This document shows, one piece after another, positions 9,050 to 21,276 of a stretch of 64,000 nucleotides of DNA. Origin of the DNA: Fontibacillus panacisegetis (GTDB taxonomy: Bacteria > Bacillota > Bacilli > Paenibacillales > Paenibacillaceae); NCBI RefSeq assembly GCF_900102215.1, contig NZ_FNBG01000019.1, forward strand, positions 39,744-103,743. Direction: 5' to 3'. The notes below the pieces were generated by a model. That model was not told the origin of the DNA. It did not search any database and worked only from the letters and a program-made list of their open reading frames with translations. The translations under genes and the position numbers were made by a program. The number at the start of each line of letters is the position of its first letter. The first letter of the stretch is position 1.

Positions 9050-10366
9050 TTATTGACCTGCCTGCTGAAAAGAAATGCCTGTGTAATAGTGTTTGAGAAT
9101 TTGAGTGGTAGTATATCCCTCCTTAGCCATACCATTGGCTCCCCATTGACTCATGCCAACGCCATGCCCGCTTCCGTAAGTCGTAATCTTCACTTCTGAA
9201 TTGCTAGCCTTGATAGTAAATTGGCTTGATCTCAGGCCTAGCTTCTCTCTAACTTCCCGACCGGTATAAACTTTATCGCCAATCCGTATTTCGTTTACTC
9301 TTCCTCCCGGCGTGGTAGAGATCATTTGGAACGTTTTGCGAGAAGCCTCTTTGTTGTTTATAGCGGGCTCGGCAGGTATTTGCTGCCCCAGCTTTTCAAA
9401 TACCTCCTCTAAAGATAGAGTTACTGTTACCTGGTTCTTCGGATTCATTTTGGCATCCCAAGGACTTGATACGCTGCGAAGATAGGGGACTTTCAGGTTC
9501 CAGTAATCCTCTGAGTTTTCAGTATAGCCCCCGCTGGCAGAGAAAAAGGCCGCCGTAATCGGCTTCCCTTTGTACGTCATAATTATTCCCTTTGTATCGG
9601 CCACTGCCTTTTGAAGCTTTTCTAGTTGAGCCTCTTTACCTTGCTGTGCCCATTTTTTCAATTCCGCTTGGGACAAATAGGCCTGGTGATCTACGCTATC
9701 CACCACATCGGCCTTGCCGTTCGGGACGCCGCTCGTATTCTTCGATTGCAGCCGCGAGATAATGTAGGTGCGAGCGGCGATGGCTTGCGCTTTAAGCGCA
9801 TCAAGATCAAAGTCTGCCGGCATTTCAGCGGCTAGCACGCCGGTCACGTACTGCTCGAGCGGCAGCGTCTCGACTGTGCGGGTACGCGTCAGATATACGC
9901 GCACCTGCGTGTCGTCTGCAGGCGAGGCCTCCGCAGGAGCGAGCCGCCCTGCGCCGCCAGCAGCGCCTTGCTGCGGGGCGGCGCTATTCGCCTGCGCGGC
10001 GGCGGCCGCGGCCGCGTCAGGCACTTGCGCCGCAGGCGCAGGTGCGCGGCCCGCAAGCAGCGCAGGCAGCAGCACCGCGAGCGCGCTTAGCGCCGCCATG
10101 CTGGCGGCGAGCGCCCCGAACCTTCTGCCGCCGTGGCGGAAGGAGGTTCGGGAGCGTGCGCGCGGTGCCGGGGCGAGGCGCAGCCGCGCCGGCACCGGGC
10201 CGGCGGCACTATGTGCTGCCGGCGGCTGCATGGGCTGGCTCGCTGCTGGGCCAGCCCATTCATGCTGCGCTTCACGCACACCCTTGTGCTTCTCCGCCGT
10301 CAGTTTAACAGTGATGACATTAGTTTTCTTATCATCTATATTTCTTTCATTTTTCATTTCCTCCAT
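9050..10366 (-). CDS. spoIID: stage II sporulation protein D (SpoIID)
   Basis: A lytic transglycosylase of the DMP engulfment machinery that cleaves denuded glycan strands at the septum. The C-terminal half carries the SpoIID domain, including PLEQYVTGVLAAEMPADF, LKAQAIAARTY with the catalytic-type Glu just upstream, and SGHGVGMSQWGA near the end. A membrane helix precedes a long Ala/Pro-rich linker. I choose the ATG at 10366 (438 aa) because GGAGG lies 9 nt upstream; an earlier in-frame ATG at 10399 lacks a ribosome binding site. Bases about 9760-10290 are strikingly GC-rich compared with the rest of the gene. Confidence 0.9.
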   Translation of the reverse strand: MEEMKNERNIDDKKTNVITVKLTAEKHKGVREAQHEWAGPAASQPMQPPAAHSAAGPVPARLRLAPAPRARSRTSFRHGGRRFGALAASMAALSALAVLLPALLAGRAPAPAAQVPDAAAAAAAQANSAAPQQGAAGGAGRLAPAEASPADDTQVRVYLTRTRTVETLPLEQYVTGVLAAEMPADFDLDALKAQAIAARTYIISRLQSKNTSGVPNGKADVVDSVDHQAYLSQAELKKWAQQGKEAQLEKLQKAVADTKGIIMTYKGKPITAAFFSASGGYTENSEDYWNLKVPYLRSVSSPWDAKMNPKNQVTVTLSLEEVFEKLGQQIPAEPAINNKEASRKTFQMISTTPGGRVNEIRIGDKVYTGREVREKLGLRSSQFTIKASNSEVKITTYGSGHGVGMSQWGANGMAKEGYTTTQILKHYYTGISFQQAGQ

Positions 10367-10575
10367 CTCACCGTACCTCCATCCACCTTCACGCTGCATT
10401 GTAAGCGAATTGACCAGAGCATAACCCTATCTTTTTCCTCGTTATACTTTTTGCTCAATATACTTATAGATATGAGTGCGATGAATCTGATAGAACTCTC
10501 AGGAGCATAGTAATCTACAATATTGATAAAAACGGTCTGTCCCAAAAGTAGGTTTACTGTGTCAAAACTAGAAAT

Positions 10576-10605
10576 AGCGGTGCAAGGAAGACGATCCCTG
10601 CACCG
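10576..10605. other. inverted repeat downstream of spoIID region
   Basis: GCGGTGCA and TGCACCGC form a perfect 8-bp stem around a 14-nt loop in the gene-free stretch between murA and spoIID. Its position upstream of spoIID suggests either a leader structure or a remnant terminator. No T-run follows in either direction. Confidence 0.35.
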
Positions 10606-10673
10606 CTTGACCCCGCACATTTTATGACCGTATCTCAAGTGTAATAGTGTCATGATGCGGAATTTCTGAAATT

Positions 10674-10851
10674 CCTGCAAATGTGCAGGCTTTGTTTATG
10701 TAAAGTCTCTAAATGCCCTAAATTGCTGCAAATGTGCAGGCTTTCTCTAAGGATTCTCTTCAAACTAGTCTATTCTGAACCATATTGCTGCATTTTTGCA
10801 GGCTTTTGTTCATCCTTTCATGGCTGCTTTTATAAAATTGCATTTTTGCAG
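10674..10851. repeat. four-copy TGCA palindrome array A
   Basis: Four copies of a short palindrome of the form (C/G)CTGCA-N4-TGCAGG lie in the murA-spoIID intergenic region. The first three are followed by CTTT. Their centres are at about 10681, 10732, 10794 and 10844, so the spacings are 51, 62 and 50 bp. The same layout recurs at 52866-53045. The DNA between the palindromes is AT-rich and unlike that of the other array. Candidates are a protein-binding array or an intergenic repeat family. A frame of 127 codons crosses the region but has no protein-like character. Confidence 0.7.
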
Positions 10852-10891
10852 CTTTTCCTGATATCTTGCCCTTCCACTGCTAAAAAAGAAG

Positions 10892-10926
10892 CGCCCCTCA
10901 AAGTTATCCTAGATAACTTTTGGGAC
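10892..10926. other. strong hairpin between murA and palindrome array
   Basis: AAAGTTATC-CTAG-ATAACTTTTGGG makes a near-perfect inverted repeat (CCCAAAAGTTATC / GATAACTTTGAGGG). It lies just beyond the murA terminator and may act as a second, bidirectional terminator. Confidence 0.4.
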
Positions 10927-10950
10927 GACCTCTTCTGTAATTTACTACTA

Positions 10951-10994
10951 AAAAAAGACCATGAGAGCTTAAAACTAAGCTCAGCATGGTCTTC
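10951..10994 (-). terminator. murA terminator
   Basis: On the minus strand GAAGACCATGCTGAGCTTAG pairs with AAGCTCTCATGGTCTTT over a long imperfect stem and ends in TTTTTT. It begins about 14 bp after the murA stop codon. Confidence 0.85.
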
Positions 10995-11007
10995 ATTTGA
11001 TATGATT

Positions 11008-12354
11008 TTATGCCATAGTTGGCTGTATTTTGAGAACTGGCTTTTCACCATGTGTGGATACTGAAACTTTAGCTGGTTCAGCCACTACTTCCTTCTCTTC
11101 AAAAATACGCCAAATGTCTGCGCCGAGTCCTGACAGTTTTTCCGCAAGGTGTACATAACCGCGATCAATATGATGGGTTCCGCTCACCTCGGTCGTTCCG
11201 TCAGCAACAAGTCCTGCTATAATTAATGCCGCACCAGCGCGCAAGTCGGTAGCACATACCTTGGCTCCGCTCAGCTTTGCTCCACCAGTTACTATCGAAC
11301 TGCGACCTTCCACTTTGATCTCCGCATTCATTAGACGGAACTGATCCACGTGCATAAAACGGTTTTCGAACACCGTCTCTGTCACTACACTAGTTCCTTC
11401 AGAGACAAGCAGAAGCGCCATCATTTGCGATTGCATATCTGTAGGAAATCCTGGGTATGGCAATGTTTTCACATCCACAGCCTTAAGCGGCTTATCGGCA
11501 GTCACACGCACGCCATTCTCTTGCGCTTCAATTTTAACGCCCATTTCCTCCAATTTGGAGATAATCGGACCCAAATGATCCGCAATTGCGCCCTCAACAA
11601 AAACGTTGCCGCCTGTCATCGCTGCTGCGATCATAAATGTTCCTGCTTCTACACGATCCGGGATTACTGTATGCTCTACACCACACAGTTTATCAACGCC
11701 TTCGATACGAATAATACCAGTACCCGCACCACGAACGATCGCGCCCATACCGTTCAAATAATTAGCAAGATCGACGATTTCCGGTTCTTTTGCTGCATTC
11801 TCAATGGTAGTCGTACCTTCTGCCAAAGCTGCAGCCATCATAATATTCTCCGTTGCACCTACGCTCGCGACGTCTAAATACACTTTCGCCCCACGCAATC
11901 TGCCATTCGATCTAGCTTCAATGAAACCTTGACCCAACGTGATCTCTGCACCCATAGCCTCAAAACCCTTTAGATGCTGGTCAATAGGTCTAGTTCCAAT
12001 AGCGCACCCACCCGGCAACGAAATCCGCGTATAACCGGTACGAGTCAACAAAGGTCCCATGACGAGAAAAGATGCCCGCATTTTCCGTACCCATTCGTAC
12101 GGAGCCTCACAGGAAGCAATATTCTGAGCGTCGACCGTAATAACTTCCCGATCATATGTAACGGTTGCTCCTAACGCTTCCAATACTTTATTAATAGTCA
12201 TCACGTCATCCAGTGGAGGTGCATCACGAATAATGCTGACGCCTTCCTCACCTAATAAAGATGCTGCGATGATTGGCAGCACTGAATTTTTAGCTCCACT
12301 TACTTTAACGTTCCCGGTTAGTACTTTGCCACCGCGGACGATAAATTTGCTCAT
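11008..12354 (-). CDS. murA: UDP-N-acetylglucosamine 1-carboxyvinyltransferase MurA
   Basis: The 448-residue enzyme transfers enolpyruvate from PEP to UDP-GlcNAc, the first committed step of peptidoglycan synthesis. The N-terminus [21 protein letters not shown] is the family signature with the UDP-GlcNAc-binding Lys. The PEP-binding, fosfomycin-sensitive Cys117 lies in [13 protein letters not shown]. The C-terminal [11 protein letters not shown] is also standard. It sits between the DUF1146 gene and spoIID as in Bacillus murAA. The ATG at 12354 is preceded by GGAGGGAACC. Confidence 0.96.
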   Translation of the reverse strand: MSKFIVRGGKVLTGNVKVSGAKNSVLPIIAASLLGEEGVSIIRDAPPLDDVMTINKVLEALGATVTYDREVITVDAQNIASCEAPYEWVRKMRASFLVMGPLLTRTGYTRISLPGGCAIGTRPIDQHLKGFEAMGAEITLGQGFIEARSNGRLRGAKVYLDVASVGATENIMMAAALAEGTTTIENAAKEPEIVDLANYLNGMGAIVRGAGTGIIRIEGVDKLCGVEHTVIPDRVEAGTFMIAAAMTGGNVFVEGAIADHLGPIISKLEEMGVKIEAQENGVRVTADKPLKAVDVKTLPYPGFPTDMQSQMMALLLVSEGTSVVTETVFENRFMHVDQFRLMNAEIKVEGRSSIVTGGAKLSGAKVCATDLRAGAALIIAGLVADGTTEVSGTHHIDRGYVHLAEKLSGLGADIWRIFEEKEVVAEPAKVSVSTHGEKPVLKIQPTMA

Positions 12355-12660
12355 CTTGGTTCCCTCCGCGCGTTCATTTTCACCTATTTTTCTACTCGTT
12401 AGAAAAATGGTATCCCGCTCATTCCCTAAACTTCATCATATCATCTGTCATTTAAGGTACACAAGGCTCTAATCCTGTCGAATAATCGCATATAACTGAA
12501 AAATTTGCAATTTCTAAAAGCCTAGGCCACAAAAACGTCTCATTGTCCTTATTCACCATTCTTGACACAATGTTTTGATGTTATTCGACATTGTTCTCCT
12601 TAGTTCATTACATTTCACAGTTACTTTACATCATTTCATACTTTACAACAAATTAACATT

Positions 12661-12912
12661 TTAGAACATATAGCGAAGCATTTGTGTGTAACCCCAGTAA
12701 TCGAGCACAAAGGCAGCAACAAAACGCCCCAGCACAATAGCTAGTAGCAGTTGAAGCAGTTTCCCTTGTGGCCCCTTAGGTTGGCGAATAAACAGATCCA
12801 GTTTGAGGTTTTGCAACGCCCACCAGGACAGGGCAATACAGGCTAGCGATATGAGAATTCCTGCTAAACCACCCACGCCTAAAGATGTGGATACAGAATC
12901 GGCCGGATTCAC
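12661..12912 (-). CDS. DUF1146 family protein (YwzB-like)
   Basis: An 83-residue protein with two membrane helices (about residues 13-34 and 53-73) separated by a short charged loop (RQPKGPQGK). The sequence and its position between atpC and murA match the DUF1146/YwzB family. Its function is unknown. The 300-bp spacer to murA has no other gene. Confidence 0.8.
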   Translation of the reverse strand: MNPADSVSTSLGVGGLAGILISLACIALSWWALQNLKLDLFIRQPKGPQGKLLQLLLAIVLGRFVAAFVLDYWGYTQMLRYMF

Positions 12913-13615
12913 ATGAGTTTCCTCCCCGTCACGTTATATTTATGCCAATTAGGTACAATTGGTTAATCGACACATACAACGCCCCAAAATAATGATGTTA
13001 CATCCGTAAGATGTAGACCTTATATATCATACTTGCCAACGAGATAATAATCCAGCCTTTCTTTCGCCTGCAAGTGCTTCCATTCTTAACTAGTTTGTAA
13101 TTATTTTGTTTTCACAATCCATACTTGTCTTAATTTTTGAAATAATTTACATATTGATTAAATTTCTTAACATATACTTAACCCAAATACTAATATATAA
13201 CTTACTTCTAAGAAAAACGCCTGACAGCGTCCTTTTGCTGATTCCGATTTCCATACTTGAGTTTGGAGGGATGGGTATGGGGTTTCATCCGTTGTTAAAG
13301 GCAGGCTGTAAACTTTCCACCCCACACCTATCCTACTTGTTGAGGTAAACGTAGTTGCACAAAGTACATCTAAATCAGTGAAAATCGCCAGTTTTCGGAA
13401 TTTAAGTGCCACAAGTACAATTAATTCCCTAATTCGTGCTCAAGAGGGAGGATCTCCACATATTAGTTGTAGTTTCTGCAACTAATTCTCCCACGCTCAC
13501 TGTTAAAAGGCACCTTGTCCGCATGTTGCTTCAGGATATCATGGATACTCTCCTTGTATTGATTGTAAATCGTTTTTTGCTATAAGCTTCACTACGATAA
13601 CTGGCTAAAGCCATA
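12913..13615. other. about 700-bp gene-free stretch between atpC and DUF1146 gene
   Basis: I see no convincing gene here. An 81-codon minus-strand frame lacks a ribosome binding site and protein-like features. Two structures stand out. One is a long inverted repeat with arms GGATGGGTATGGGG (from 13268) and CCCCACACCTATCC (to about 13333), matching at 12 of 14 positions around a 36-nt loop. The other is a hairpin ATTAGTTG...CAACTAAT near 13462-13487. Both may belong to dispersed intergenic repeat families. Confidence 0.5.
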
Positions 13616-13647
13616 ATAAAAACCGGACATCGTGTAGATGCCCGGCT
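13616..13647 (-). terminator. atp operon terminator
   Basis: On the minus strand GCCGGGCATC-TACAC-GATGTCCGGT folds with a strong stem and runs into TTTTTATTAT. It lies about 40 bp after the atpC stop, the end of the ATP synthase operon. Confidence 0.85.
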
Positions 13648-13683
13648 CTTGCGGTAACATTAAAACACATTACCGGATTAGAT

Positions 13684-14091
13684 TTAATGTTTAGCCTTGT
13701 CGGATACACTAATCCGAGTGATCGCTCTTTGTAAAGCCAGCTCCGCACGGCGATGATCGATACGATCCTGATTGACGGACAATCTCCGCTCAGCCCGTTC
13801 ACGAGCAGCGACAGCCCGTTCCACGTCGATCTCTTCCGGCAGCTCTGCACTTTCCGCCAAGATGATTACTTTATCGCTTTGCACTTCAACGAATCCGCCA
13901 TGCACGGCAATCGTAATTGTTTTTCCCCCGGTCTTAACCATGATTGGAGCAACCTGCAGGGGTGTCACAAAAGGAATGTGGCCTGGTAAAATACCAAGTT
14001 CCCCTTCAAGTCCGCGCACAGTCAAGCTCTCCACATCTTGTGAAAAGACGATATGCTCCGGTGTGACGATTTCTAATAAAAAGGTGCTCAA
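13684..14091 (-). CDS. atpC: ATP synthase F1 epsilon subunit
   Basis: The epsilon subunit (135 aa) couples rotation to catalysis and inhibits ATP hydrolysis. The N-terminal beta-sandwich starts STFLLEIVTPE and contains GELGILPGHIPFVTPL. The C-terminal helical hairpin is rich in Ala/Arg/Glu (ERAVAARERAERRL). I place the start at a TTG (14091), because AGGAGG lies 7 nt upstream. In-frame ATGs at 14097 and 14136 either overlap that site or lack one. Last gene of the operon. Confidence 0.92.
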   Translation of the reverse strand: MSTFLLEIVTPEHIVFSQDVESLTVRGLEGELGILPGHIPFVTPLQVAPIMVKTGGKTITIAVHGGFVEVQSDKVIILAESAELPEEIDVERAVAARERAERRLSVNQDRIDHRRAELALQRAITRISVSDKAKH

Positions 14092-14168
14092 CTTCATCCC
14101 TCCTGTTCGTGGGACGTTCATTTCTGAAGCATCCACCTTAACGGTGCGTGTTACGTGACGCTACACTA

Positions 14169-16455
<2,287 letters not shown>

Positions 16456-16471
16456 GATTTCACCACCTTCA

Positions 16472-16543
16472 AGTTTTGGCGTAGCCAAAACTACTTCGTA
16501 AGGATTAGCTTAACTTTGGCAAAGCCAAAGTTACTTCGTAAGC
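16472..16543 (-). repeat. tandem hairpin repeat in the atpA-atpG spacer
   Basis: Two tandem units of about 40 bp each hold a 9-bp stem with a 3-nt loop (AGTTTTGGC-GTA-GCCAAAACT, then AACTTTGGC-AAA-GCCAAAGTT). Each is followed by the shared ACTTCGTAAG. They lie between atpA and atpG, immediately upstream of the atpG ribosome binding site. Such structures can tune translation or mRNA stability within the ATP synthase operon. Origin as a small duplicated repeat is also possible. Confidence 0.65.
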
Positions 16544-16563
16544 ATATATACCACATACTCATC

Positions 16564-16604
16564 TATAGACCGGCTATTAGCTATCTGCTGATCGCCGGTC
16601 TATA
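16564..16604. repeat. perfect inverted repeat in the atpA-atpG spacer
   Basis: TATAGACCGGC (16564-16574) and GCCGGTCTATA (16594-16604) form a perfect 11-bp stem with a 19-nt loop, directly after the atpA stop. No T-run follows, so it is a candidate processing or stability element rather than a full terminator. Confidence 0.6.
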
Positions 16605-16618
16605 AAGCGAGCTATTCG

Positions 16619-18148
<1,530 letters not shown>

Positions 18149-18697
18149 CTACAGTGCTTGTCTTCGAAAAGACTTTTCAAGCCGTTCCAGCTTGCCTGCC
18201 AAACTACCATCATATAACGTATCGCCAATTCTTACTTTCATACCGCCAAGCAAGCTCTTGTCGATCACATTTTCAACACGGATCTTCTTGTTTACGAGAC
18301 TACCGAATTCTGCAGCAACTTGTTTCTGCTCTTCATCATTCAGGGCATATGTGCTGTACACGGTAGCATTAGCTACACCTTGAGCATCACCGGAAATTTT
18401 GATATACCCAACCAAAAGCTCTGGCAATAGTTCAACGCGTCCCCGTTCAATAAGAAGCTTAGTCAAAGATATAACTGGCTTAGACAATTTGCCTTCAATA
18501 GCACGGGAAATAACTGTCCATTTCTCTTCAACAGAGATCTTGGGAGAAGAAAGGAAATGTCCAACCTCACTTTCATTTGAAAAAGAGGACACTAGTGCTT
18601 TCAATTCATTTTCGATCTCCAGAGTTTGACCATCCCGTGCAGCAATTTCGTACAACGCTTTAGCATACCGTTTAGCTGCTACGATGTCGCGACTCAT
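18149..18697 (-). CDS. atpH: ATP synthase F1 delta subunit
   Basis: The 182-residue OSCP/delta subunit that links F1 to the peripheral stalk. The N-terminal helical domain contains AKRYAKALYEIA. The C-terminal part has the family pattern KKIRVENVIDKSLLGGMKVRIG. Its start overlaps the atpF stop by 4 bp, indicating translational coupling. Confidence 0.94.
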   Translation of the reverse strand: MSRDIVAAKRYAKALYEIAARDGQTLEIENELKALVSSFSNESEVGHFLSSPKISVEEKWTVISRAIEGKLSKPVISLTKLLIERGRVELLPELLVGYIKISGDAQGVANATVYSTYALNDEEQKQVAAEFGSLVNKKIRVENVIDKSLLGGMKVRIGDTLYDGSLAGKLERLEKSFRRQAL

Positions 18698-19182
18698 GAG
18701 CGGCCACCGACTTCTTTCAGATATTGGTCAACCAGTTCGCCTTGTACTTTGTCTTCGCTTACTTCTTTTTCGATCAGCTTGGAAGCAATTTTCACAGATA
18801 CAGCACCCACTTCGCTGCGCAATTGTTCCACGGCTTTGTTCTTTTCACTTTGAATATCACGAACCGCCTCGTCTTTAAGACGAGTTGCTTCATCCTTCGC
18901 GTGATCCAGCAATTCGGCAGCTTGCTTGGAGCTTGTTTGCTTGGACTGTTCAATAATTTCATAAGCTTCTTTGCGTGCCTCTTGAAGAGCTGCTTTCTGC
19001 TCCTCAATAAATACAGCCGCTTGTTCGCGAGTCTGAGCAGCCTCGTTTAGCTGCGATTGCACCAGTTCCTGACGTTTCTCCATTACGGAGAACAGAGGAC
19101 CGAATGCGTATTTGTTAAGCAAGAAGTATAAAATCCCGATCGCAATGATTGCGATGACGGTGTTTTCCCATACGATTTCCAA
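18694..19182 (-). CDS. atpF: ATP synthase Fo b subunit
   Basis: The 162-residue peripheral stalk subunit has one N-terminal membrane helix (about residues 5-27, TVIAIIAIGILYFLLNKYAF region) followed by a long charged coiled coil. The start is a TTG (19182), preceded by AAAGGAGTGAC at good spacing. It lies between atpE and atpH in the usual order. Confidence 0.94.
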   Translation of the reverse strand: MEIVWENTVIAIIAIGILYFLLNKYAFGPLFSVMEKRQELVQSQLNEAAQTREQAAVFIEEQKAALQEARKEAYEIIEQSKQTSSKQAAELLDHAKDEATRLKDEAVRDIQSEKNKAVEQLRSEVGAVSVKIASKLIEKEVSEDKVQGELVDQYLKEVGGRS

Positions 19183-19297
19183 TCTAAGTCACTCCTTTCC
19201 GAAGCACATCCGTAATGCGTTCTCTTACCCATCATCAGGGCTAAAAAGAAGGCGCGGACGGCTGTGGCCTTCCCCGCCATTTCTTTTATAAATTCAA

Positions 19298-19555
<258 letters not shown>

Positions 19556-19630
19556 TTATATGTTCAGTCAGGTTAGAAGTCTAGCTCCATTCCTTAACTT
19601 GAAACTCTTATAACTACAATAATTTATTGA

Positions 19631-20449
19631 TTAATGATGTTCTTCATCGTGACTCTCAAGGTTTTGCGAAATGTATACCATCATCAAGATAACAAAGACA
19701 AAGGCCTGAATCGCACCGACAAAGATACTGAATCCTTGCCATGCCATGAGGAGTGGTACTGAGAAGATTGCCCCAATGATACTAGCTTTTGCTAATGTCA
19801 TGATGGTAGAAATCAGAACCTCACCCGCAAAAATGTTAGCGTATAGACGCACGCCATGCGTCAACAGTTTCGAGAGCTGCTCGATAATGTTGATCGGCAG
19901 GAAGAATGGATACGGTTGGACATAGTGCTTCAGGTAGTTCTTCGTATTTTTGAATAATCCCAAACCATGGGATAACAAGAATACAATTAGAGCCAATCCC
20001 ATCGTCACGCTTAGATCAGCTGTTGGCGATTTCCACCATGCAACTTCGGCGTGTGCTTCTTCACCCTTCTCATGTGCCGCTTTAAATACCTCAGTAACGC
20101 TTGTAATCTCGTGGCCAAAAATCGTTGCTTTAGCCGGATCGTGATATTCTGTAACTACACCGAACGGAAGCCCGAGCATATTGGCTACAAATATGAACAA
20201 AATCATAGTCATAGCAAGTGAAAGAAATGGTTTTCCTTTCTTCCAATCCATAGTGCTAGAGATCATATTGCGAATGAACTCAACTACCCATTCCATAAAG
20301 TTCTGTAGTTTGCCAGGGTTCTCCACGGACAAATTCCGTGTCGCAAGTCGGGCGACGACAAACACGATCGTACAGGTAACTAGCAGCATCAAAATGACAG
20401 ACAGATCAAGATGCAACCCGCCTACTTCAATGACTGGAGCTTCATGCAT
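19631..20449 (-). CDS. atpB: ATP synthase Fo a subunit
   Basis: A 272-residue membrane protein forming the proton half-channels. It has five to six hydrophobic helices. The essential arginine lies in THGVRLYANIFAGE. Compared with the shortest homologues there is an extra polar stretch (KAAHEKGEEAHAEVAWWKS). The ATG at 20449 follows GGGGGTGAGAAAAC. A roughly 100-bp spacer precedes atpE. Confidence 0.95.
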   Translation of the reverse strand: MHEAPVIEVGGLHLDLSVILMLLVTCTIVFVVARLATRNLSVENPGKLQNFMEWVVEFIRNMISSTMDWKKGKPFLSLAMTMILFIFVANMLGLPFGVVTEYHDPAKATIFGHEITSVTEVFKAAHEKGEEAHAEVAWWKSPTADLSVTMGLALIVFLLSHGLGLFKNTKNYLKHYVQPYPFFLPINIIEQLSKLLTHGVRLYANIFAGEVLISTIMTLAKASIIGAIFSVPLLMAWQGFSIFVGAIQAFVFVILMMVYISQNLESHDEEHH

Positions 20450-20484
20450 GTTTTCTCACCCCCATTCCAAGGTTGAATTTCTAC

Positions 20485-20859
20485 TTATGAATTACGAGAA
20501 AATCTAATACCTACGAATAAAAGAAATAACTGTGCAAAAGCAAGACTTCCGGCAACCGCATACAAATTGAAGTGTTGCGGATATTTCATAGCGACATATA
20601 CTGACAGAACAGCCATTGCTGTCCTGGTCAAGAAGCCCATGCTGAGTCTCTTCGAGTTGCCGGCAATTGCCGCTTCAGATACTTGTCGTACCTTGCGACC
20701 AAGATAGTAAGCATTAAACCAGCTTACTCCACCACCAAGCGCCATCCCCAGAGCAATACTTTGGTATTCCGGCAGTAATGCTCCGCCCAGAAAACATAAC
20801 ATCAAGAAGCCTAAAGTTCCGACTGTCAAAGCACGGCTGTATTTCGCCAGCTCATCCAT
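20485..20859 (-). CDS. atpI: ATP synthase subunit I
   Basis: A 124-residue protein with four predicted membrane helices and a short basic cytoplasmic loop (LGRKVRQVSEAAIAGNSKR). In Bacillus, AtpI assists c-ring assembly and magnesium handling. It overlaps the upstream small gene by 8 bp and lies directly ahead of atpB. Confidence 0.85.
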   Translation of the reverse strand: MDELAKYSRALTVGTLGFLMLCFLGGALLPEYQSIALGMALGGGVSWFNAYYLGRKVRQVSEAAIAGNSKRLSMGFLTRTAMAVLSVYVAMKYPQHFNLYAVAGSLAFAQLFLLFVGIRFSRNS

Positions 20860-21094
20860 TTTTTCCCCCCATGACTGACTTAATCAGAGTGATAATACCT
20901 AGAATTCCTGCCACAATGCCCACAAGAACGCCAAGACCTATGCCAAGTCCGCTCCCTAGCCAATGACGATCTAGCCATGAACCTAGATAATAACCTCCGA
21001 CAGTACATACTGCGAGGTTAGTTCCTAGAGCAGTTACTAATCCAATTGCTTTCCACGCGTTTCCATTATTATCAGGTTTTACAGGATCATTCAT
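20852..21094 (-). CDS. atpZ: AtpZ/AtpI-family small membrane protein
   Basis: An 80-residue protein with two glycine-rich membrane helices (about residues 15-40 and 47-72) joined by a short DRHW loop. This is the PF09527 type often found as the first gene of atp operons. It is the first gene here, and its end overlaps atpI. In related bacteria AtpZ and AtpI are thought to act together in Mg2+/Ca2+ transport; that role is inferred. Confidence 0.78.
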   Translation of the reverse strand: MNDPVKPDNNGNAWKAIGLVTALGTNLAVCTVGGYYLGSWLDRHWLGSGLGIGLGVLVGIVAGILGIITLIKSVMGGKNG

Positions 21095-21276
21095 TTATAT
21101 CACCCTAATAATCCCAATTTATTTTACTAATTGTGAAGACTCTTTGTCAATTGAGGTTTTTTAGTGATTTAAAGTAGCGAATTGCTAAAAACGTCCTTGA
21201 AATTCCTGAAACGAACGTATACACCGTACAGTAATACTGTATACTTTTTCACGGCTGTGATCAAAACTTATTTTTG
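21095..21276 (-). promoter_or_regulatory. atp operon promoter region with palindrome
   Basis: This 180-bp spacer lies between mnaA and the first atp gene. It contains TACAGT-AAT-ACTGTA at 21227-21241, flanked by GTATAC sequences, a candidate operator or the base of a short hairpin. No clear mnaA terminator with a T-run is seen, so the atp operon may also be reached by transcription from mnaA. Confidence 0.35.

Noticed and set aside
10674..10851. CRISPR array reading of the evenly spaced palindromes
   Set aside because: Repeats are only about 16 bp and diverged, spacers vary by more than 10 bp, only four units exist, and no cas gene is near.
10681..11064. 127-codon plus-strand ORF in the murA-spoIID spacer
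   Set aside because: It spans the palindrome array and the murA terminator, and its Cys/Leu-rich translation follows from the repeats; no ribosome binding site.
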